From the NCBI GenBank assembly GCA_964235765.1, contig CAXSDH010000059.1, positions 1-22,280 on the forward strand: a stretch of 22,280 bases of DNA, written 5' to 3'. A model generated the notes under the pieces. That model saw only the letters and a program-made list of their open reading frames with translations. It was not told where the DNA came from and did no database searches. Within the stretch, counting starts at the first letter, position 1. Each line of letters opens with the position of its first letter. A program made the position numbers and the translations under genes. Of this stretch, positions 6,693-12,864 are shown in pieces. This stretch comes from JAVVHH01 sp964235765 (GTDB lineage Bacteria; Pseudomonadota; Alphaproteobacteria; Acetobacterales; Acetobacteraceae).

Positions 6693-8008
6693 AGCACATC
6701 CTCCAGCAAAAACAGCAACACGGCATCGAGGTTCAGGTTCGGCACCCCTCCGCGGCCAGGGTCGCGTGGCCGCAAGGGCTCGAAGGTTGGGAGCTGCAGG
6801 AACGGATGTGCCCAGAATGCCGCGTCTGGCGGCCGGTCCGGAACCTCGCCGGGATAGGACTGCCCGGGCTTGGTGTCTCCGACGCGCCGGCCGCGGACCG
6901 CTGAGACCGCGTGTTCGCCGAGGGTCAAGACAATGTCCTCGGTGCAGCGCACGGCGGCGACCGGCAGGTAGGCGGCCCGCACGCCGGCGACGTCCGGCGC
7001 CGCCACCGCGCGCAGCAGCGCCGCCAGGTTGCCCCGCTGGCGCTCGGCCACGTGGTCCGACTTCGTGGCGACGAAGGCGACGCGGGAGACCACGCGCGGC
7101 GGTCGCCGCAGCCGCCCGAGAGCCGCGGCGGTCTCGAGCCAGTTGCGCCGCCATCGCAAGGCCGCCGACGCCTCGGCCAGGGCCGCGCTGGCGTCGGCGA
7201 ACGCCGCCGGCCCCGCGTGCAGGGCGGAGAGCAGGTCCACCAGCACCACCATGCGGTCGAGCTTGCCGAACAGCGGGTCGGACAAGTCGCGCTGCACCGC
7301 CGCGGCATAGGCGGCGTAGCGCTGGGCCAGCAGTCCGTGCAGCCCGCCGCCGCCGCGATGCGGGAAGAACGCGATCCAGGCGGGCTCCGCCCCAGGCGCC
7401 GGCATCAGAAAGCGGCCCGGCTGCAACAAGGCCAGGCCGGCCTCGTCCCGCAGCCGGCTCAGCAGGGCGCGATACAGGCGGTGGCCGGTCGCGGCCAAGG
7501 CCTCGTCGGCTGGCGCGCCCTTCGGCAAGGCCGTCGCGAAGGCCAGGAACTCCGCAGCTTCGGCAACCCCGTCCAGCCGCGCCAGCACTCGATCCGACCA
7601 GTCGGCAAATCCCATGCGCAGCAACGGCAAGTCGAGCAGCCACTCTCCGGGGTAGTCCAGCAACTCCAGCCGGACGCGCTGCGGGGGCAGGCTGGCGCCG
7701 AAGCGGGAGCGGGGGACGACGAGATCGAGGGCTAGCAGCGAAGCGGCATCGGTGCGGGCGGGCCAGGCTGGCGGGTCCGCGGACAGCGCAGCCAAGTGGC
7801 GGGCGAAATCGAAGCGCGGCAGGCTGGCGGCGCCGGCGGGCGCCACCGCAACCTGCGGCAGCCGGCCCTGCAGGCGCCGCGCCAGGCCGGGCAGCACCGG
7901 CCTCCCCGCCCCCAACGCCAGAAGGTTGGCCGCGACCGAGGTCAGGAAAGCCGTCTTGCCCGCCCGTGCCAACCCGGTCACACCGATACGAACGGTGCGC
8001 CGGGTCAC
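6689..8008 (-). CDS. ycjX: YcjX-like P-loop protein (DUF463 family)
   Basis: This is a predicted P-loop nucleotide-binding protein of 439 residues in the YcjX/DUF463 family, whose E. coli member belongs to the phage-shock (envelope-stress) regulon. Walker A is GLARAGKT at 12-19 from the GTG start. LELLDYPGEWLLDLPLL is the family's Walker-B/switch-like segment, and FVATKSDHV resembles a G4-type TKxD motif. The start is uncertain. GTG 8008 leaves only eight residues before the first strand and is poorly placed relative to upstream GGAG. The frame stays open back past the glyoxalase stop with no ATG or GTG. It overlaps ycjF by four bases, so the two are probably one translational unit. The biochemical activity of this family is not established. 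Confidence 0.9.
   Translation of the reverse strand: MTRRTVRIGVTGLARAGKTAFLTSVAANLLALGAGRPVLPGLARRLQGRLPQVAVAPAGAASLPRFDFARHLAALSADPPAWPARTDAASLLALDLVVPRSRFGASLPPQRVRLELLDYPGEWLLDLPLLRMGFADWSDRVLARLDGVAEAAEFLAFATALPKGAPADEALAATGHRLYRALLSRLRDEAGLALLQPGRFLMPAPGAEPAWIAFFPHRGGGGLHGLLAQRYAAYAAAVQRDLSDPLFGKLDRMVVLVDLLSALHAGPAAFADASAALAEASAALRWRRNWLETAAALGRLRRPPRVVSRVAFVATKSDHVAERQRGNLAALLRAVAAPDVAGVRAAYLPVAAVRCTEDIVLTLGEHAVSAVRGRRVGDTKPGQSYPGEVPDRPPDAAFWAHPFLQLPTFEPLRPRDPGRGGVPNLNLDAVLLFLLEDVL
6700..6704 (-). promoter_or_regulatory. Ribosome binding site of ycjF (GGAGG)
   Basis: GGAGG lies seven bases before the GTG at 6692, inside the end of ycjX. It decides the ycjF start, because the open frame continues upstream without a better initiation site. 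Confidence 0.8.
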
Positions 8009-8043
8009 GCGCTCCAGGGCAGAAGCGGCGGCGCCTGTGGCGG

Positions 8044-8439
8044 TCAGGCGCGTTGAACCAGCTCGACCTTGTAGCCGTCCGGGTCTTCCACGAAGGCGAT
8101 CACCGTCGTGCCATGCTTTACCGGGCCGGCCTCGCGGGTGATTTTGGCGCCGGCCTGCTTCAGGTCGTCGCAGGCCTTATAGACATCGGGCAAGCCGACC
8201 GCGAGGTGGCCGAAACCGGTGCCGACGTCATACGGGGTCGACTGATCCCAGTTGTAGGTCAGCTCGATCACGCTGGCGCTGCCCTCGTCCCCATAGCCGA
8301 CGAAGGCCAAGGTGTATTTGCCGGCGGGCACCTCGCTCCGGCGTAGCTCCTTCATGCCGAGCAGCTTGGTGTAGAACTCGACGCTGCGGTCCAGGTCCTT
8401 CACGCGCAGCATGGTGTGCAGCAGTCTCGGGTTGCTCAT
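8044..8439 (-). CDS. gloA: Lactoylglutathione lyase (glyoxalase I)
   Basis: Glyoxalase I isomerises the hemithioacetal of methylglyoxal and glutathione to S-lactoylglutathione, detoxifying methylglyoxal in the cytosol. The 131-residue protein is a VOC-fold enzyme. Metal ligands can be assigned by spacing: His8, Glu59, His78 and Glu126, matching E. coli GlxI His5/Glu56/His74/Glu122. Its short form, without the extra loops of zinc-type enzymes, suggests a Ni/Co-type glyoxalase. The ATG at 8439 is chosen over an upstream in-frame codon because GAGGA lies seven bases before it and it begins MSNPRLLHTMLRV. It sits ten bases after lpxI and 35 before ycjX on the same strand, an unexpected metabolic gene at the end of an envelope operon. 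Confidence 0.95.
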   Translation of the reverse strand: MSNPRLLHTMLRVKDLDRSVEFYTKLLGMKELRRSEVPAGKYTLAFVGYGDEGSASVIELTYNWDQSTPYDVGTGFGHLAVGLPDVYKACDDLKQAGAKITREAGPVKHGTTVIAFVEDPDGYKVELVQRA

Positions 8440-8449
8440 CGGGCGTTCC

Positions 8450-9295
8450 TCAAGGTGAGGCGGCACTATCGGCGTCGATGCCGATCAGGAAAAGCCCCGC
8501 CGCGTCCGCTTCGGCGATGCAGGCCACGCGATCGGTCAGCAAGGTGCCGCCCGCCTCGAAGGCGACGCCGCGCAGGCCGGCTGCATGGGCCAGGCGCAGC
8601 GTGGCCGGCCCGATGGTCGGCAGGTCGGCCCGGCGGTCCTGCCCGGGCTTGACCAGCTTGACCAGCACGCCGCCCGGACCCGGCCGCGCCAACCCCGCGG
8701 CCCGCGCCAGCATGGCGTCCGTGCCCTCGATCGCCTCGACCGCGAGCACGATGCCTTGCTGCACGACGCAGCCCTGGCCGACATCGACCGTGCCAAGCGC
8801 GCGCGTGACCGCGGCCGCCCGGGCGATGTCCGCCAGGGCCGCCCCGTCGGGCGCGACCCGTCCCAGCACGCCACGCGGGCCGAGGGCCTCGGTCAGCACC
8901 TCGTGGGCGCCGAGCACGCGGAAGCCCTCCTCGCCCAGCACGCGCACCACGGCGGCCAGCAGCCCGTCATCCCCGGCGAACGCCGCGCGCCCGACCCGGG
9001 CCAGGATGCGGGCGCCCTCTGCATCGGGCCGCAGGTCCAGGAACGACGGGCGGCGGACCGGGCCCACCAGCACCAGGTCGGTGCAGCCGTGCTTGCGCAA
9101 GTGGCCGAGGATTTCCCCGGCGGCGCCCATGCGGATTTCAGCGTGCGGATAGGGTCCGACGACGCCGGACTCGGCAAAGCCGCGCAGGGCGACGATGAAC
9201 ACGGCCCGGCCGGAGGCCTGTGCCGCGGCGGCCACCCGGCCGGGAAACGGCCCCCCGCCCGCAAGGATGCCCAGGGTGGGCGGCGTCGCGGTCAC
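8450..9295 (-). CDS. lpxI: UDP-2,3-diacylglucosamine pyrophosphatase LpxI (DUF1009)
   Basis: LpxI hydrolyses UDP-2,3-diacylglucosamine to lipid X and UMP in lipid A synthesis. It is the alphaproteobacterial replacement for LpxH and is cytosolic or membrane-peripheral. The 281-residue protein shows the N-terminal LGILAGGGPFPGRVA strand-loop, the GEILGHLRKHGCTDLVLVGPVRRP region, GQGCVVQQGIVLAVEAIEGTDAML, and the C-terminal KLVKPGQDRRADLPTIGP. Asp224 in that last segment probably corresponds to the catalytic Asp225 of Caulobacter LpxI; this is inferred from context. GTG 9295 begins four bases after the lpxA stop, so the genes are likely coupled, though the ribosome site is weak. lpxB does not follow; a glyoxalase gene does. 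Confidence 0.95.
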   Translation of the reverse strand: MTATPPTLGILAGGGPFPGRVAAAAQASGRAVFIVALRGFAESGVVGPYPHAEIRMGAAGEILGHLRKHGCTDLVLVGPVRRPSFLDLRPDAEGARILARVGRAAFAGDDGLLAAVVRVLGEEGFRVLGAHEVLTEALGPRGVLGRVAPDGAALADIARAAAVTRALGTVDVGQGCVVQQGIVLAVEAIEGTDAMLARAAGLARPGPGGVLVKLVKPGQDRRADLPTIGPATLRLAHAAGLRGVAFEAGGTLLTDRVACIAEADAAGLFLIGIDADSAASP

Positions 9296-9299
9296 GCCG

Positions 9300-10181
9300 T
9301 CAAGCGGGGTCGGCCTCGTCGGCGGTCAGGGCGGCGCGGATCAGGCCGCGCTTGCTGGGTGCCGCCACGAAGTCCAGCACCTCTGCCGTCAGTGGGTCGC
9401 CGCCATGGCTGGCGCGCACCGCATCCAGCCGGTCGGCGAACACGCCCGTGCCCCAAAATAGCTGCCGCACGGCGGCGCGAAGTTGCAGCAGCCCGGCCCT
9501 GTCCACGCCGCGCCGCCGCAAGCCGATCACGTTCAGCCCGGCCAGCCGAGCCCGGTTGCCGATCACGCTGCCGAACGGGATGACGTCCGCTTCCACGCCG
9601 GAAACGCCGCCTACCATGGCGGCCCGGCCGATCCGCACGAACTGATGCAGCGCCGCCGAGCCGCCGATGACCGCGCCGGCGCCGATCGTCACGTGGCCCC
9701 CCATCACGACGTTGTTGGCGATCACCACGCCGTCGCCGAGCTCGCAATCATGCGCCACATGCACCACGGCCATCAGCAGGCATCCCGATCCGATGCGGGT
9801 CAGGCCGGTTCCGGTGATGGTGCCGCGGTGGATGGTGCAATGCTCGCGAATTTGGGTGCGGGCGCCGACCTCGCAGCGCGTGGGCTCGCCCTTGTACTTC
9901 AAATCCTGCGGCGCGAGCCCAACCGTGCAAAACGGATACAGGATCGCGCCTTCGCCGATGGTGGTCAGGCCATCTACCACGACATGGGACACCAGGCGTA
10001 CGCCGTCGCCGATCTGCACGCCGGCGCCCACGTGGCACCACGGGCCGATCTGGACGCCGGTGCCCAGTTGGGCACCGGGTTCGACGATGGCGGTCGGGTG
10101 GATCACCACAGGCCGGGATACGGCGCGGGGAGCAACGGCGTCATGGGAGAGGGTTCCACTCCGCGGGTCGATATCGAGCAT
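9300..10181 (-). CDS. lpxA: UDP-N-acetylglucosamine O-acyltransferase
   Basis: LpxA transfers a 3-hydroxyacyl group from ACP to UDP-GlcNAc, the first step of lipid A synthesis. The 293-residue protein has left-handed beta-helix hexapeptide repeats from HPTAIVEPGAQLG onward, the DLKYKGEPTRCEVG loop, REHCTIHRGT, and catalytic His144 in HVAHDCELG (E. coli His125). The acyltransferase C-terminal helical domain follows. From ATG 10181, preceded by AGG eight bases upstream, it carries about 19 more N-terminal residues than E. coli LpxA. GTG codons at 10109 and 10106 would give a conventional N-terminus but have no ribosome site. It is separated from fabZ by an unusually long gap for this operon. 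Confidence 0.96.
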   Translation of the reverse strand: MLDIDPRSGTLSHDAVAPRAVSRPVVIHPTAIVEPGAQLGTGVQIGPWCHVGAGVQIGDGVRLVSHVVVDGLTTIGEGAILYPFCTVGLAPQDLKYKGEPTRCEVGARTQIREHCTIHRGTITGTGLTRIGSGCLLMAVVHVAHDCELGDGVVIANNVVMGGHVTIGAGAVIGGSAALHQFVRIGRAAMVGGVSGVEADVIPFGSVIGNRARLAGLNVIGLRRRGVDRAGLLQLRAAVRQLFWGTGVFADRLDAVRASHGGDPLTAEVLDFVAAPSKRGLIRAALTADEADPA

Positions 10182-10193
10182 CGTGCCAACCTA

Positions 10194-10208
10194 GGCGGGT
10201 GACCCGCC
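10194..10208. repeat. 15-base palindrome upstream of lpxA
   Basis: GGCGGGT (10194-10200) and ACCCGCC (10202-10208) form a perfect inverted repeat around one central base. It lies immediately upstream of the lpxA ribosome site within the 175-base fabZ-lpxA gap (10182-10356). The arms are too close for a good hairpin unless inner pairs open, so a DNA-binding site is the simpler reading. No promoter elements could be assigned confidently in the rest of the gap. A weaker dyad, GAGCA/TGCTC, lies at 10293-10303. Confidence 0.45.
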
Positions 10209-10356
10209 AGGGCCAATACAAGGATTGTTGCCGGGCGTAACGGACGCGCGGGCGCTAGAGCGTTTCTCGACCGGGCGGGATCGCCGGGCCGGGAGCAGTG
10301 CTCGCCGAAACGAAGGCGGGAGCGTGGGCCGTGCGCCCTTGCGAACCGGACACGCG

Positions 10357-10845
10357 CTAGCGGTCCATAATCATGGCCGAGAACGTGGCCTCGGCCACGG
10401 ACGTGCCGTCCACGCGCGCGATGCCGCTGAACTTCCACACGCTGTTGCGATTACGAACCTTCGACACATGGACCCGCATCTGATCGCCGGGCACCACTGG
10501 GCGGCGGAACTTCGCGCCCTCAATGGTCATGAAATACACCAACTTACCCGCCGACTCCGGCCCCAGCGTCTCGACGACGAGGACGGCCGCGGTCTGCGCC
10601 ATGCACTCGATGATCAGCACGCCGGGCATAACGGGATGGTTCGGAAAGTGGCCGGGGAAGAAGCTCTCGTTGGCGGTGACGTTCTTCAAGCCGGTGGCCG
10701 ACCGGTCGCGCACCACGTCGATGACGCGATCCAGCATGAGCATGGGATAGCGATGCGGAATGGCATGCATGATGCGGGCGATATCGAGCACTTCGCCTTC
10801 GGGGCTTGCGGGGTCTGCGGTGCGGTGGGAAGGCGTGCCATCCAT
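10357..10845 (-). CDS. fabZ: 3-hydroxyacyl-[acyl-carrier-protein] dehydratase
   Basis: FabZ dehydrates (3R)-hydroxyacyl-ACP in the fatty-acid elongation cycle and so competes with LpxA and LpxD for hydroxyacyl-ACP. The 162-residue hot-dog-fold protein has the PHRYPMLMLDRV motif and the active-site segment FFPGHFPNHPVMPGVLIIECMAQ. His66 and Glu80 have the same 14-residue spacing as the catalytic His49/Glu63 of P. aeruginosa FabZ. About 20 additional polar residues precede the fold, with ATG 10845 as the only reasonable start. It begins six bases after the lpxD stop. The lpxD-fabZ-lpxA order is the common Gram-negative arrangement and supports co-regulation of phospholipid and lipid A acyl supply. 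Confidence 0.97.
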   Translation of the reverse strand: MDGTPSHRTADPASPEGEVLDIARIMHAIPHRYPMLMLDRVIDVVRDRSATGLKNVTANESFFPGHFPNHPVMPGVLIIECMAQTAAVLVVETLGPESAGKLVYFMTIEGAKFRRPVVPGDQMRVHVSKVRNRNSVWKFSGIARVDGTSVAEATFSAMIMDR

Positions 10846-10851
10846 GCCGGT

Positions 10852-11922
10852 TCAATCCAACGACTCGTTGCGGGCATTCTTGGGCCTGCGCGCGAGCTTT
10901 CGCAATGTGGCCACGCCACGGAAGAAGTCCCGCACCGGTTCGGCCGGGCTGCCGACCACGTCGGCGCCCGCCTTCACGTCTCCCATGACGCCTGCCTGGG
11001 CGCCGATGCGAGCGCCCTTGCCAAGCTTCAGGTGGCCGGTGAGCCCAGCCTGCGCCGCGACCACGACGAAATCCTCGAGCACCGTCGAACCAGAGATGCC
11101 GGCCTGCGCCACAACCACGCAGCAGCGGCCCAGGCGCACGTTGTGGCCGATCATCACGAGATTATCCAAGCGCGACCCGGCGCCGATAACGGTATCCTGC
11201 GTCGATCCCCGGTCGATCGTGCTGTTGGCGCCAACCTCGACGTCATCTTCGAGGATAACGCGGCCGAGTTGCGGAACGGTTAAGAAACCCGCCTCCGTCT
11301 GGGCAAAGCCGAACCCCTCCTGGCCGATGCGGGCGCCGGGCAGCAGGCTCACCCTATCTCCCAACAACGCGTGGCTTAGCGTAACGAGCGCGCCGATGCG
11401 GCAATCCCGCCCCATATGCACGCCGCGGCCAATGACGGCGCCCGCCCCGATCCGGCAACCCGGGCCGATCTGGGAGCCTGCCGAGACTACTGCCAAGGGC
11501 CCGACCTCCGCAGAGGGGTCCACCGTTGCAGTGGCGTCAACCACCGCCGACGGATGGACGCCAGGCTCGGCCAGTTGCGGCGGGTGGAACATCGCCGCCA
11601 CCCGGGCCCATGCCACATAGGGTTGCGGCGTTACCAGCGCCGCACTGCCCGGCGGGACACGGTCCGCGAGGTCGGGATGCACGATCACCGCGCCGGCTTT
11701 GGTTTGTGCCAGCGCGTCCAGGTAGCGGCGATTGTCGAGGAAGCTCACCTGGTCGGGCCGGGCGAGCTGTAACGGCGCGACCCCGGCCAAGCTCAGCTCA
11801 GGCCCCTCAAACGAAAGCCCCTCCTGCGAAAGGCCGGCCGCCTGGGCGACGGCGCTGAGCGCATGCGGCCCGCTACACGAAAAGAATCGCGTGTCGCCTG
11901 GGCCTGCTTGGCTATCCCGCAT
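10852..11922 (-). CDS. lpxD: UDP-3-O-(3-hydroxyacyl)glucosamine N-acyltransferase
   Basis: LpxD adds the second hydroxyacyl chain, to the 2-amino group of UDP-3-O-acyl-GlcN, in the third step of lipid A synthesis. The 356-residue protein has an N-terminal uridine-binding domain (to about 115, including DQVSFLDNRRYLDAL) and a left-handed beta-helix of hexapeptide repeats. It contains the ARIGQEGFGFA segment and NSTIDRGS. Catalytic His260 lies in NLVMIGHNV, and His297 sits 37 residues further on, matching E. coli His239/His276. ATG 11922 begins 41 bases after the skp stop. There is a short polar N-terminal leader compared with E. coli. It precedes fabZ in the same transcription unit. Confidence 0.97.
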   Translation of the reverse strand: MRDSQAGPGDTRFFSCSGPHALSAVAQAAGLSQEGLSFEGPELSLAGVAPLQLARPDQVSFLDNRRYLDALAQTKAGAVIVHPDLADRVPPGSAALVTPQPYVAWARVAAMFHPPQLAEPGVHPSAVVDATATVDPSAEVGPLAVVSAGSQIGPGCRIGAGAVIGRGVHMGRDCRIGALVTLSHALLGDRVSLLPGARIGQEGFGFAQTEAGFLTVPQLGRVILEDDVEVGANSTIDRGSTQDTVIGAGSRLDNLVMIGHNVRLGRCCVVVAQAGISGSTVLEDFVVVAAQAGLTGHLKLGKGARIGAQAGVMGDVKAGADVVGSPAEPVRDFFRGVATLRKLARRPKNARNESLD

Positions 11923-11963
11923 GGCTCGCGCCGGGCCGCATGGTTAATGCCGGGCTCGCATAT

Positions 11964-12863
11964 CTAGCGCCGCGGCGTGGCAGGTCCGGGCTGCGGAGCA
12001 GGAGCCGGAGTTGCCGAAGCCGGGGTTGCAGCAGGGGCGGATGGCGGTGCGCCCGCGGCGGGCGCCGCCGCAACGGCAGCCGAGACGCCGTCGGCCGGCA
12101 GGGTTACGCTCGGCAGAACCTTGTTCATCTGCTCCACAACCTGCTCGGTCACGTCAAACTCGTTGATGTTCAGGGCCACCTGCGCCCGATGGAGCACCAG
12201 GTTCATGCCGCGGCTCTCGGCCACCTGGCGGATGACGGCGATCAGCATGCGCTCGATCTGGGCGAGGCCGACCTGGCCCGCTTCCTGGATGATGCGGTTC
12301 CGGTCGCGGAACACGCGCTGGGCGTTGGTGATCCGCTCCTGCAGTTCCCGTTCCTTGGTGCGGATCTGGTCCGCGCTGAGTCCGGCCCGCTGATTGGCCA
12401 GCGCCTGCTGCAGATCCCGCCACGCAGCCTGCTCCTTCTGCGCATCAGTGTTCAGCTTCTCCCGCCGCTCGCCGATGGTCTTCTCGACCTGCTGCGCCGC
12501 GGAGGACGCCCGCATGATGTCCGGAATGCCCAGCACGCCGATGACTGCGGCGGGCGGCGCCGCGCCGCGCGGCATCGGCGGCAGGTCCGGCACTGGCGGC
12601 AACTGCACCTGCAACGGCGGACCGTCGTCAGGCGGGGGTCCGCCGACGATCGGCCCCTGGGACATCGGCGGCGGCGCGAGCGTCTGGACGCTGGGCGCAG
12701 CCGGGCGCGGGGCCGGCCGTGGAGCGGCAGGGCGCGGCGCCGAGGGCGGCGCCGCACTGGGCGGAACGAAGAAGCCAGGGTTCTGCTGTGCCGAGGCCGG
12801 CGACAGGTGGATCAGCAGGCCAGCCGCAACGACGGCAGACCGGATCAGGGGAAGGATTTGCAA
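11964..12863 (-). CDS. skp: Skp/OmpH-family periplasmic chaperone, enlarged, proline-rich
   Basis: This is a periplasmic protein of the OmpH/Skp family, which holds unfolded outer-membrane proteins on the way to BamA. From TTG 12863 it is 299 residues. Residues 1-25 form a signal peptide ending in ASA before QQNPG. Residues 29-105 are a proline-rich segment (PRPAAPRPAPRPAAP and several PPP runs). Residues 106-252 are the Skp domain, with VIGVLGIPDIMRAS and a long charged coiled coil (about 122-195). Residues 253-299 are an Ala/Pro tail. Skp proteins are usually 160-200 residues, so two low-complexity extensions are added. The TTG start is one base after the bamA stop, with GAGG seven bases upstream inside bamA. 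Longer in-frame starts lack a ribosome site and spoil the signal peptide. Confidence 0.88.
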   Translation of the reverse strand: MQILPLIRSAVVAAGLLIHLSPASAQQNPGFFVPPSAAPPSAPRPAAPRPAPRPAAPSVQTLAPPPMSQGPIVGGPPPDDGPPLQVQLPPVPDLPPMPRGAAPPAAVIGVLGIPDIMRASSAAQQVEKTIGERREKLNTDAQKEQAAWRDLQQALANQRAGLSADQIRTKERELQERITNAQRVFRDRNRIIQEAGQVGLAQIERMLIAVIRQVAESRGMNLVLHRAQVALNINEFDVTEQVVEQMNKVLPSVTLPADGVSAAVAAAPAAGAPPSAPAATPASATPAPAPQPGPATPRR

Positions 12864-12864
12864 G

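Noticed and set aside
5841..7643. 600-codon minus frame running from ycjF upstream through ycjX
   Set aside because: Only the part after GTG 6692 resembles a known family. The upstream part is out of frame with ycjX, whose motifs are clear.
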